Assembly (NCBI GenBank): GCA_963763205.1
Contig: CAVXNQ010000021.1
Coordinates: forward strand, 350,126 to 414,125
Source: DDH964 sp963763205
GTDB lineage: Bacteria > Desulfobacterota > Desulfuromonadia > Desulfuromonadales > DDH964
Length of the DNA: 64,000 nucleotides
Direction of reading: 5' to 3'
A program made the translations under genes and the position numbers. This document shows positions 1-8,335 of this stretch, in pieces. The notes below the pieces were generated by a model, which was not told where the DNA came from, ran no database searches, and was given only the letters and a program-made list of their open reading frames with translations. Within the stretch, counting starts at the first letter, position 1. Each line of letters starts with the position of its first letter.

Positions 1-98
1 AGCAGATGGCGGGCCTCGGCCTCGGCTTGTTCCAGCCGGCGTTCTCCTTCCTGTTCCAGTTCGAGGACCGTCCGCAGGTCCGATTTGAGCATTTCCAT
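1..98 (-). CDS. Partial coiled-coil protein, N-terminus only
   Basis: The first ~32 codons of a minus-strand gene whose remainder lies outside the window. The start is ATG at 98-96 (a second in-frame ATG is at 92-90), preceded by a GAGG-type ribosome site. The visible peptide is almost entirely charged heptad-like helix rich in E, R, L and A (LELEQEGERRLEQAEAEAR). Such a start is seen in stator/peripheral-stalk subunits of V/A-type ATPases and in other small coiled-coil proteins, but 32 residues are too few to name it. Confidence 0.45.
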   Translation of the reverse strand, partial: MEMLKSDLRTVLELEQEGERRLEQAEAEARHL

Positions 99-235
99 GG
101 CCGCCTCGTTCCTCCGTTCATCTTGAAAACTATCAGTTTTCCCGGGAGTTTCAAGGTTCGTCGAGGGCGAATGAGGCGTTGCCAACCGTTCCCGGCCGTG
201 GTAAGGTCCGGGCATCCGCCACTACCGTGAGTCCC

Positions 236-1130
236 ATGCTCTTCCTCCAGGTCCTCCTCCCCGTTTTTCTGATCATCCTCTCCGGCTTCACGCTGGAGAA
301 GACCCTGCGTCCTGATTTCAAGACCCTGACCGACTGCTCGCTCTACCTTTTCACCCCGGCCCTGGTCTTCTCCTCGCTGATGCGCCAGGAACTCCGGCCC
401 GACCTGGCCGGCAAACTGTTCCTGTTCATGCTCCTGTATACCGCCGTCATGCTGGCGCTGAGCCGAACCGTGTCCCGCCTGTTGCGGTTCGACACCGACA
501 CCCGCAGTGCCCTCGATCTGACCACCGTCGTCATGAACTCGGGCAACTACGGTCTTCCTCTGGCCTACTTCGCCTTCGGCCAGGCCGGCCTGCAGGCATC
601 GATCCTGACTTTCGTCATGTTCAGCATCCCCCTCGGCACCCTGGCCATCGTTCTCGCCCAGGGGAGCAAAGCGCCGCTCGGCCAGGCCCTCGCCAATACG
701 CTGCGAATTCCGATATTTCACGGGGTACTGCTGGCGGTGCTGTTCAAGGCCCTGGGGGTTCAGGTGTCGGGCACCCTGCTGCGTCCCTTCGAGCTTCTCG
801 GCCAGGCTGCGATTCCCCTGATGCTGGTGCTGCTCGGCATGCAGCTGGCGCGCACCAGGCGCCTGGTTCGGCCGGGGTTCCTGGGCTTATCCGGTAGCGC
901 TGCGGCTGGTCGCCGCCCCGCTTTTGGCGTGGCTTTTGACGGCCCTGCTCGGGATTCAGGGCGTGGCCCGGGCGGTGGTCATCCTCCAGACCAGCACCCC
1001 CTCGGCGGTGCTGCCCCTGCTCTACGCGGTCCGTTTCGGCACCCGGCCCGACCTGGTGGCCAGCGCCATCTTCGTCTCCACCCTCTGCAGCGCTGCCACC
1101 CTCACCGTCCTGCTTTATCTTCTCCAATAA
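236..1130 (+). CDS. AEC-family (auxin efflux carrier-like) permease, frameshifted
   Basis: Hydrophobic ~300-residue protein starting at ATG 236 (a TTG-started extension to 179 adds a non-membrane tail and is unlikely). The first ~215 residues match the membrane-transport AEC family: N-terminal helices LFLQVLLPVFLIILSG and the central N-S-G-N-Y-G-L-P motif (about residues 100-107), which is characteristic of this PIN/AEC-like family. Between roughly 880 and 897 the frame changes; the last helices (APLLAWLL, then a long hydrophobic segment to LLYLLQ) continue in another frame to the TAA at 1128-1130. The substrate is unknown; family members move organic acids or auxin-like anions across the inner membrane. 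The break is probably an indel in the sequence, since both halves remain well conserved. Confidence 0.75.
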
Positions 1131-1158
1131 AAAAAGGACGCGCCCTAAGGCCGCGTCC
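1129..1158 (-). terminator. Intrinsic terminator of the cytochrome-porin-SBP operon
   Basis: A 7-bp perfect stem GGACGCG/CGCGTCC (1136-1142 with 1152-1158) is followed, reading leftward, by a run of T (complement of the A-run at 1129-1135). It sits about 50 bases past the stop of the substrate-binding-protein gene. It also directly abuts the stop codon of the plus-strand permease, so the two convergent genes share this site. Confidence 0.8.
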
Positions 1159-1209
1159 GATTTCAGGAAAACTGCAAGCTGCGGCGCCGTTGCCGCAGCA
1201 GTCACGGGA

Positions 1210-2181
1210 TCATTTCACCACCCGGGTGGCCAGGCTCAACGCCTGGAAGGGGACGGTCAGGTTGAGTTCCCTGGCGACTTTCATGTTGATCACCAGGGCC
1301 ACCTTTCTGGGGGTGCGAACCGGGAGTTCCAGGGCCCGCTGATTGCCGGTCAGAATCTGCAGCGCGTGGACGCCGAGCAGTTGTCCCTGTTCGGTGGGGT
1401 CCGCCTCCAGGGTAATCAGCGCCCCCATGTCGCTGAGCCCGGGAATCTGCGAGATGACCGGGATTCGTTTCTGGATGGCAGCGCCGAGGACCTGCTGCAG
1501 ATGCATCTGCAGCAGGGCACTGTCGGCGATATACAGCGCATCGACCCGGGAGCAGAGCTCCGCGGCGGCCTGGTCCAGATTCGAGGGTTTGGCGACCCCC
1601 TTCCGGACCACTTTGATACCGTAGTTGGCGGCAGCCTTCTCCAAGTCGTTGACCTGCAGGATCGAGCCCTTGTCGTTGGGACTGAACAGGGCACCGAGGG
1701 TCTTCTTCTTGACGATGTCGGCAAAGGAGCGGAGCAGGGTTTCCACCGGGGTTTTGTTGCTCACCCCGCTGATGTCGCCGCCGGGGACGGCCAGGTCCTT
1801 GACGATGCCGAGCCCGACCGGATCGTAGACGTCAGCGAAGAGGATTGGCAGCGACCGGGCCTCCTGTTTGGCGACCAGGGTCGCCGGAGCACCGTAGGTG
1901 ACGATCAGGTCGGCGCCGACCCCGACCGCCTTGCGGATACTGTTGGCCCAGGAGATGGGGTCAGGATTGGGGGTCTGTACATAAACGTCGATCTGGTCCT
2001 TGGTCAGCCCGCCGGCCTCCAGGATTTTCAGGAAGGCATCATTGGCCTGCTGATAGCGCAGCAGATCGCCAGTGATGACCACCGCGACGAACTTAGTTTT
2101 GGCCATAGCCGGGGTCGCAACCGCCGCGCCGGCGAGGAACATCCCCGTGAGCAGAAAAACGAACAGACTGCGACATCTCAT
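1210..2181 (-). CDS. ABC transporter substrate-binding protein (PF04392-type)
   Basis: Periplasmic solute-binding protein of ~323 residues. The N-terminus (MRCRSLFVFLLTGMFLAGAA, then A-T-P-A-M-A) is a clear signal peptide with cleavage expected after AMA. The mature part begins KFVAVVITGDLL and contains the segments ADLIVTYGAPAT and LPILFADVYDPVGLGIV that typify the ABC_sub_bind (TrpX-like) family, which binds amino-acid-like or other small ligands. No cognate permease or ATPase lies next to it. An upstream ATG at 2217 overlaps the porin stop by 4 bases (ATGA) and would indicate translational coupling; I prefer 2181 because it places the signal peptide at the N-terminus. Last gene of the electron-conduit operon; its link to that function is unknown. 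Confidence 0.8.
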   Translation of the reverse strand: MRCRSLFVFLLTGMFLAGAAVATPAMAKTKFVAVVITGDLLRYQQANDAFLKILEAGGLTKDQIDVYVQTPNPDPISWANSIRKAVGVGADLIVTYGAPATLVAKQEARSLPILFADVYDPVGLGIVKDLAVPGGDISGVSNKTPVETLLRSFADIVKKKTLGALFSPNDKGSILQVNDLEKAAANYGIKVVRKGVAKPSNLDQAAAELCSRVDALYIADSALLQMHLQQVLGAAIQKRIPVISQIPGLSDMGALITLEADPTEQGQLLGVHALQILTGNQRALELPVRTPRKVALVINMKVARELNLTVPFQALSLATRVVK

Positions 2182-2213
2182 ACCAAAGCCCCCGGCCTCC
2201 CCCTTCAAGCCCA

Positions 2214-4280
2214 TCACCAGGCACGAGCCAGGGTCACGGTAACGGTCTGGGCCGACCCCTCGAACAACCCGGAAAGATCGTCATTGTAATCGTCATAACT
2301 GTAGCGGCCCGAACAGGTCCAGTATCGCCCCAGCTTCCAGTCGAGGCCAGCCAGGATTCCGAACTGCTGAATATCGAATGCCGAGAGATCCCGCAACTGG
2401 TCGGACGTGACGGGCCGGGGAAGAACCATCCCGCCGCTTACCGGATAATCCATGACGGTGGCGAATTCGGGATCGTAATGGGCTCTGGAGTGGCTGTAAT
2501 GCCCTTCCAGCAGGGCGCCAAGGGGCTTGGCGATCTGCCAGTTGGCCGCGGCCGTGGCGGTATGAACCTGCTGCTGGTAGGTTACGCCGGAATCTTCGAG
2601 GGTCAGCTGGTTAACGGTGTCCTGGCCGAACACCAGATCCTGAACGATCCGGTTCCGGAAATACCCGTAGTTGAGGCTGATATGCAGGGTTTTCCCGGCG
2701 GCCATCCAGACGCCGGCGCCGACGCTGCCGTCCAGGTTGCGCCGCTTGATGGGATAGTCGGTCAGAGTGCTGGCGGCATTTTCCTGGAATTGGGAAGTCT
2801 CGTTGTTTTCGTTCCAGGCTACCCGGCCGTTGACCATGGCCCCCCAATGGCCGCCGGCTGTCCAATTCAGGGATGCGTATCCCTCGTGGCCCCGGGCGAT
2901 GGTGGTGGCGTAGGCCGGGTCGTCGGAGGTCCGGTACTGGTACCAGGTGTTGATCTTCAGCCCGCGGAGGGTGGCGGGATGGATGTAGGCGCTCAGCCGA
3001 TAGGTGTTCTGGGTCTCCTTCGCCGGCAGGTCCCAGGCGGTAGCGTCGCCGGGCGCCCCGGTGTTGCTGCGGTCGATATCGACCCGCCGATAGGCCCCTT
3101 TGAGGGTCAAGGTCCGGTTCGGTCGCCAGCTCCCCGTCGCGGAATACCAGGCGCGGGTCAGGTTGATGCTGTCGCGGACCGTTATGCTGGTGAGGGTATA
3201 GCTGTTCGGATCGGCGAGAACGTCGTTAAGGACCTGGGTGTTGTTGTTGCTGGTATCCATGTCCAGCAGCCGGTAGCGGAGGTTGAAGGTCCAGTTGGGA
3301 TTCGGTATGTAGGTCACGTCCCCCACGGTTTTGGTAAAGTCGGTTTCCGCTTCAACGGGGGTCACCGTCGTCAGGTCCGACTGGTTCTTGCGGGTGCCGT
3401 AAGTGAAGCTGGCCGCGGCATTTAAACCGCCGGCCAGGGAGGTATGGGCCTTGATGGTGCTCTCCAGCAGCCGGGTATCGGGGACCTCGTCGTGCTGTAA
3501 AAGCGCCGGATTCGTTGTGCGGTAGGTATGCGGCTCGAAGGTGTCCTCGGGGATCGCTTCGCGGTTGCGGAACAGCCGTACCAACTGTTCGAAGATCAGA
3601 TCGACGGGGCCGAGATGGGCATCCACAGAGCCCTTGAACTCTTCGGTCACCCGATCGATGGTCCGGCTGCGGCTTTGTTTGTGGCAACCACCGCAGCTTT
3701 CATCCACGTAGCGCAGCTGCTTTTGCCCCACCCGGTTCAACCGCCAGTAGGAGAGATTGACGTGGGCGGGATAGTTGGGGAGCTTCCCCCGGACCGCGAC
3801 GGACGACTGCTGGACCTCCATGTGGTAAACGCTGCCGGGGTTCTGGTCGCGCACGGTAAGGGGCGGGGTGCCCGTGACCGGGTTGGTAATGTTTTGGGTC
3901 GGATAGGGGATGTGGTCGAGGTTGTGGTAGAGACTTTCGCCGTAGGCGTTCACCCGCAACAGCCCCCTATCGTCAAAATGGAGCTCGGCGTTGTAGTCGG
4001 CGTCGTTCAGGTAGTTGCCTTCCAGGATGAAATGTCGTTCCTGGCTGAAGGCGTTGATCCCGATGCTGCCGGCCACCGAGTCCTTCTGGCGGGTATACTC
4101 GGCAGCGCGACCGACCACGCCATCAGCGTCGGCTACTCGATAGCCGAGAGAGAATCGGGAGCTGTAAACGGGTGCGTTCGCGCCTTCGTCGTCGGCCGTG
4201 GCCCTGACGCCGGAGCCCAGCAGTAAGGTCGCGGTCAGCAACGTGACCAGCATGATCTCAGCTTTTCCACTAAGTCCCAC
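2214..4280 (-). CDS. MtrB/PioB-like outer-membrane beta-barrel porin with one c-heme motif
   Basis: A ~688-residue exported protein: signal peptide (IMLVTLLTATLLLGSGV, cut near ATA-DD) followed by long amphipathic beta-strand repeats ending in an aromatic residue (…TVTVTLARAW), the usual C-terminus of barrels inserted by BAM. Size and layout resemble the porins that sheath multiheme cytochromes in extracellular electron conduits (MtrB, PioB, OmbB). The distinctive feature is a C-G-G-C-H motif at 3681-3695, a canonical c-type heme attachment site inside the porin sequence, followed by KQSRSRTIDRVTEEFKG. I chose GTG 4280 because AGGAG lies 6-7 bases upstream; ATG 4298 has no ribosome site. It directly follows the decaheme lipoprotein gene, so the two probably form a porin-cytochrome unit. 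Function is inferred from topology and context. Confidence 0.75.
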   Translation of the reverse strand: MGLSGKAEIMLVTLLTATLLLGSGVRATADDEGANAPVYSSRFSLGYRVADADGVVGRAAEYTRQKDSVAGSIGINAFSQERHFILEGNYLNDADYNAELHFDDRGLLRVNAYGESLYHNLDHIPYPTQNITNPVTGTPPLTVRDQNPGSVYHMEVQQSSVAVRGKLPNYPAHVNLSYWRLNRVGQKQLRYVDESCGGCHKQSRSRTIDRVTEEFKGSVDAHLGPVDLIFEQLVRLFRNREAIPEDTFEPHTYRTTNPALLQHDEVPDTRLLESTIKAHTSLAGGLNAAASFTYGTRKNQSDLTTVTPVEAETDFTKTVGDVTYIPNPNWTFNLRYRLLDMDTSNNNTQVLNDVLADPNSYTLTSITVRDSINLTRAWYSATGSWRPNRTLTLKGAYRRVDIDRSNTGAPGDATAWDLPAKETQNTYRLSAYIHPATLRGLKINTWYQYRTSDDPAYATTIARGHEGYASLNWTAGGHWGAMVNGRVAWNENNETSQFQENAASTLTDYPIKRRNLDGSVGAGVWMAAGKTLHISLNYGYFRNRIVQDLVFGQDTVNQLTLEDSGVTYQQQVHTATAAANWQIAKPLGALLEGHYSHSRAHYDPEFATVMDYPVSGGMVLPRPVTSDQLRDLSAFDIQQFGILAGLDWKLGRYWTCSGRYSYDDYNDDLSGLFEGSAQTVTVTLARAW

Positions 4281-4336
4281 AACAATTCTCCTGCCCAATG
4301 AAATATCGATAACAATTCAGCTTCGTCGCCCCCAGC

Positions 4337-5335
4337 TCAGCGGGCGATGAAGCTGCCATGCCCTTTCCCCGAGGGGATGTCGGTGCCGTGAATCTGCGAG
4401 TGGCAATCGGTGCAGCGGCTGTAGAAAGCCGGCTTGAAATTGGCACTGGGATCGTCGGGGTCCGTCGCCAGGGCCTGGTGGTGACTGTCCTGGTGGCCGG
4501 CATGGCATTGCAGGCAGAGGAATGGCTGGGCGACGGTGAGGAGATTGTCGTTGGGGGAACCGTGCGGCTTGTGGCAATTAGTGCAGTCTTCGGTCAGGTC
4601 GCCATGCTCGTAGACGAAGGGGCCCTGCCGTTCCATATGGCAGCGGGTGCACATCTCCTTGATGGTGGCGCCGCGGAGTAGATGATCCTGCGGACTGCCG
4701 TGCGGATTGTGGCAGTCGGTGCAGCCCATTTTGTGTTCGGGAACCGGGTGGTGGGAGAACTGGGAAAATGCCATGCGGATGTCCTGATGGCATTTGAAGC
4801 AGAGATCGGCCACCTCCTGGCGGCTGACCTTCTGCTGCGGGCCCTGGTGGAGTTTGTGGCAATCGAAACAGGAGACGCCGCCATTGGCATGGCTGCTGGC
4901 GTTCCAGTACTGCAGGTTGGGGGTCGAAGAGGCCGAGTGGCACTTCAGGCAGATCAGGGCCTGGGCCTGGGGAGGGAGGTCCTTGAGCTGAAGAAGGGTT
5001 TCGAACTCGCAGCGCCCTTTTTCCTTGGCGTGTTGGACCGCCAGGCTGCCGGGACCGTGGCAGGATTCGCAGTTCACCAGCGGCAGCCCGGAACTGGCCT
5101 CGATCTGCTCGCCGTGGACGGACTCCTTGAAATCCTCGGCGATCTTGTCGTGGGCATGGCACTTGGCGAGGCACTGGTCGTTGCCGATGTAGTCGGCATC
5201 GAGACGACCGACGATCATCCGTTCGTAGTCGCGAACCGGCAACAGCGGGTGGTCACTGCGCAGGCTGGTGACATCGCTGCAGGCGGTGGCGGCCAGAATC
5301 AGCAGGGCTGCGCCCAAAAAGGCGAGATAGCGCAA
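4337..5335 (-). CDS. Decaheme c-type cytochrome lipoprotein (MtrA/DmsE-like)
   Basis: Periplasm-facing lipoprotein of ~332 residues. It starts at TTG 5335, six bases after a perfect AGGAGGT (complement at 5342-5348); the in-frame GTG at 5401 lacks this. The leader RYLAFLGAALLILAATAC ends in a lipobox cysteine. I count nine CxxCH motifs (CESCH, CLKCH, CFDCH, CFKCH, CTDCH, CTRCH, CTNCH, CLQCH, CTDCH) plus an N-terminal C-L-A-K-C-H, a CX3CH spacing, giving ten potential hemes. Motif spacing and the repeated CTDCHNPHGSP-type segments match the decaheme electron-conduit cytochromes of the MtrA/DmsE class. With the porin encoded next, it probably carries electrons across the outer membrane. No outer-surface cytochrome is encoded nearby, so the terminal acceptor is unclear. 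Confidence 0.88.
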   Translation of the reverse strand: MRYLAFLGAALLILAATACSDVTSLRSDHPLLPVRDYERMIVGRLDADYIGNDQCLAKCHAHDKIAEDFKESVHGEQIEASSGLPLVNCESCHGPGSLAVQHAKEKGRCEFETLLQLKDLPPQAQALICLKCHSASSTPNLQYWNASSHANGGVSCFDCHKLHQGPQQKVSRQEVADLCFKCHQDIRMAFSQFSHHPVPEHKMGCTDCHNPHGSPQDHLLRGATIKEMCTRCHMERQGPFVYEHGDLTEDCTNCHKPHGSPNDNLLTVAQPFLCLQCHAGHQDSHHQALATDPDDPSANFKPAFYSRCTDCHSQIHGTDIPSGKGHGSFIAR

Positions 5336-5580
5336 GGGAGGACCTCCTGGACAGGAATGGCAATTCCATTCGTTCGGCAGACCGGTGATCGCCGACGACA
5401 CTCCAGATGGTCATGCAAGATTCATGAAAATATGGTCACCCGCCGGCAAGTTCCCACAATATCGGCACTTCATGGGGGTTTTTTTCGCTGTTGCCGGTTA
5501 ATCCGTTGACGGAAACGGGCAAATAACCGGCTGCCGAGACGGCGACGACGTCAAACCGCTGACACTGCGGCAGAGGCGGC

Positions 5581-6671
5581 TCAGAACAGGGTACCGACCA
5601 CCGTGCCCAGGGCCGACACCGTCCCGGAGTCGTTGAGCCCATCGGCCGCTTTCTCGACCTTGTTGAGGGTGGCCTTGGCGTCGCGATAGAGATCGTCGTC
5701 ATTCACCAGGTGGCCGAGGGTACCGCTCCCTTCGTCGATCTTGGCGGCGATGCTGGCGAGTCTGGACATCGTCTGCTGCGTATTTTGGTAGAGCTGGTCA
5801 TCGTTGACCAGCCGCCCGAGGCTCCCCTCCCCGCGGTTGACCTTGCCGCTGATGTCGCGGATATTCGCCAGCGCGTCGCTGGCATCGTTGTAGAACCGAT
5901 CCTCGGTCAGAAGTTTGCCGAGACTCCCCTCCCCCGCCTTCAGGCGCTGGGAAATATCCTGGAGATTGGCGGCCACCTGGCTGACATGGTCGTACAGGGC
6001 CGGATCATTGAGGAGCTTGCCGAGGCTCCCCTTGCCGGTCTCGAGGCGCGCGGAGACCTCCTTGATGTTGGTGACCGCGGCGGTCAGTTCCTCGTACAGG
6101 TGGGGATCGTTGACCAGCCGGCCCAGGCTCCCTTCGCCCTTGTCGACTTTGGTGGCAATGCTCTCCAGCCGGGCCACGGCATCGACGAAGCTGGTCCGGG
6201 TCTCCTCCAGCATGGTGCCGAGGGTGCCGAAGACCCGTTCCTGGTTTTCGTCGAGATGGGTGATGAGCTGGTCGATGTTGGCCCCTTCCCGCGACGGGAT
6301 TTCGGCGCCGGCAGGCAGCGGCGGGCTTTGCGGCGAGCCGAACGGCGAGGCCGAGGAACTGCCCGCCGAGCAGATTCATCTGGCGGATCGAGGCCAGCGA
6401 ATCCTGCGCGGATGTCGGTCCCGGCAACCACGTAGAAATCGACCCGGACCTTGTCGTCTTCAAGGGAGATGCGACGGATTTTCCCGACCTCGACGCCTGC
6501 CAGGCGTACCGGGTCGCCGGCCTTGATCCCGACTGCCGAGTGGAAATGGGTGTGGTAGTCGATCTGGGTTTCGAAGGGGTGCCAGTCTTCGACCAGCTCG
6601 ATCATCACCGCCAGCGCGACCAGCGCCGCGAGAAAGAAAATTCCGACTTTCTGCTCGGTTGACAGGGTCAT
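5581..6671 (-). CDS. mlaD: MlaD-family MCE protein with five C-terminal ~38-residue repeats, twice frameshifted
   Basis: Membrane-anchored substrate-binding subunit of a phospholipid (Mla-type) ABC transporter. The N-terminus MTLSTEQKVGIFFLAALVAL is a single transmembrane anchor; an MCE domain follows (HFHSAVGIKAGDPVRLAGVEVGKI). The reading frame changes near 6412 and again near 6342, and both sides stay conserved (…TDIRA / DSLASIRQMNLLGGQFLGLA / FGSPQSPPLPAG…), so I read these as indels. The C-terminal half carries five tandem repeats of ~38 residues, each with G-E/K-G-S-L-G-x-L-x-N/E-D (for example GEGSLGRLVNDPHLYEEL, GKGSLGKLLNDPALYDHV), predicted as a long helical tail that may span the periplasm or oligomerise. 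The gene begins 1 base after the mlaF stop. Confidence 0.85.
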
Positions 6672-6672
6672 T

Positions 6673-7550
6673 TCAATCCTCTCCCTTGATCCCCTTGGTG
6701 GTCGTATAGATGAAGTTGCGCACCAGCGGGTTCTGGCTGGCCTTGATTTCCTCGGGCGTACCGACTTCGACGATCCGCCCCGCGCTGATCATCGCGATCC
6801 GGTCCGAGAGGTACATGGCGAAATTCAGGTCGTGGGTGACGATGATGGTGGTCAGATTGACCTGCTGTTTCAGATTCTGGATGACCCGGGCCAGCTCGTC
6901 GGAAGTGACGGGATCGAGTTCCGCGGTCGGTTCGTCATAGAGGATCAGGTCGGGGTTCATCGCCAGCGAACGGGCAATCGCCACCCGTTTTTTCATCCCC
7001 CCCGACAGTTCGGAGGTTGGCACCTCCTCCTTGCCGGCCAAACCGACCAGCCGCAGTTTTTCGCGGATGATCCGGCGGACCCGCGCCTCGCTGCAGACCT
7101 GCTTTTCTCTTAGCCAGAGGCCGACGTTTTCCCCCACGGTCAGGCTGTTGAAGAGGGCCGAGGACTGGAAGACCATGCTGTAGCGATAGCCGCCGGCCCC
7201 GGCGGAGGGAACCGGAGAGAGAATACTGCGACCATCGATCTCGATTTCCCCCTCATTCGGACGCATCAGCTTGGCCAGGTGCTTGAGCAGCACGCTCTTG
7301 CCGGTACCGGAAGGGCCGATGATGGAGAAGGTTTCCCCAGCCCGGATGTCAAGATTGATGTCGTGCAGGATCTGCTGCCCGGCAAAGGATTTGGAGAGGT
7401 GGGCGATGTGGACGTCGACCCCTTTCGAGGCTTCGTAGGGAGTGCTGAGTGGTCCTTCGACAAAGGTCGCTCCGGTAAAGGCGTGGACCAGCCGGGAAAA
7501 GAGGCTGGGCTTGCCGCCTGCGAGTTGGGATGGGGTAGGGAATCCGGCAT
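6673..7550 (-). CDS. mlaF: MlaF-type ABC transporter ATP-binding protein, N-terminal frameshift
   Basis: ATPase of the Mla-type lipid transporter. Visible motifs: Walker A GPSGTGKS, Q-loop region YRYSMVFQ, signature LSGGMKKRVAIARS, Walker B DLILYDEPTAELDP and the H-loop IIVTHDL. The frame containing these runs open from about 7557 but has no start codon before a GTG inside Walker A. The likely start is ATG 7550, seven bases after the mlaE stop, in another frame, so a one-base indel is needed somewhere between ~7440 and 7530 (…LFSRLVHAFTGATFVEGPL is the recovered N-terminal stretch). It forms an operon with mlaE upstream and mlaD downstream. Confidence 0.85.
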
Positions 7551-7557
7551 GTCGTCC

Positions 7558-8325
7558 CTAAAGCATGAAGCGGGTGAGGAAATAGTTGGCGACGAAGATC
7601 ATCAAAAAGGCGACCACCACGGCCCTGGTGGTCGATTCGCCGATGCCCCGGGCGCCGCCGCTGGTCCGGAAACCGACGTAGCAGCCGACTTGGGCGATGA
7701 TCCCGCCGAAGACCGTGGCCTTGAGCAGCCCCTTGAAAATGTCCTGGTAGCCGAGCGCCCGCACCATGGTGTCGTAGTAGACAGTGAACGGAACATTGAT
7801 CACCGGATTGACGCTGCTGACCAGCCCGCCGCCGGCGATGCCGATAATGATGGTGAAGACGACCAGCATCGGCACCCCGACCAGGCAGGCGATCAGCCGC
7901 GGCATGGCCAGGTAGCGCACCGGGTTGATCTCCAGGGTCTTGAGGGCGTCGATCTCTTCGTAAACCTCCATGGCCCCGACTTCGGCGGCCATCGCCGAGC
8001 CGACCCGGCCGGCCACCAGGAGACTGGTCATCACCGGTCCGAGTTCCTTGACCATGGAGAGGCCGACGATCGCGCCGATCGCTTCCTGGGATCCGTACCG
8101 GGCCAGCTCGGCCCCGGTCTGCAGCGCCAGAACCATGCCGATGAAGAGCGCCATCAAGGCCGCAATCGGCAGGGTTCCGATGCCGACCACGCTGATCTGC
8201 CCGGCAATGGTCGCCCAGTTCCGCGGCGCGTCCTTGAAATAATAGAGGGTTTCCAGCAACAGGGCGAGCATCTCCCCGGTAGCCTGGGCGGTTCTGAGCA
8301 ATTTCCGGCCGATGATCCGCAGCAT
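7558..8325 (-). CDS. mlaE: MlaE-type ABC transporter permease
   Basis: Inner-membrane permease (255 residues) of the same lipid transporter. It has the MlaE/YrbE hallmarks: VVGIGTLPIAALMALFIGMVL, then GLSMVKELGPVMTSLLVAGR and the C-terminal half with GIAGGGLVSS and SGGARGIGESTTRAVV. I chose ATG 8325, preceded by GAGGA and only 10 bases from the previous stop; an open extension upstream to 8472 is non-homologous. Mla systems move phospholipids between inner and outer membranes; direction cannot be told from sequence. Confidence 0.92.
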   Translation of the reverse strand: MLRIIGRKLLRTAQATGEMLALLLETLYYFKDAPRNWATIAGQISVVGIGTLPIAALMALFIGMVLALQTGAELARYGSQEAIGAIVGLSMVKELGPVMTSLLVAGRVGSAMAAEVGAMEVYEEIDALKTLEINPVRYLAMPRLIACLVGVPMLVVFTIIIGIAGGGLVSSVNPVINVPFTVYYDTMVRALGYQDIFKGLLKATVFGGIIAQVGCYVGFRTSGGARGIGESTTRAVVVAFLMIFVANYFLTRFML

Positions 8326-8335
8326 GCGCAGTCGA

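Noticed and set aside
5436..5702. 88-codon minus-strand frame between the mlaD and cytochrome genes
   Set aside because: It overlaps the mlaD C-terminus out of frame and has no motif.
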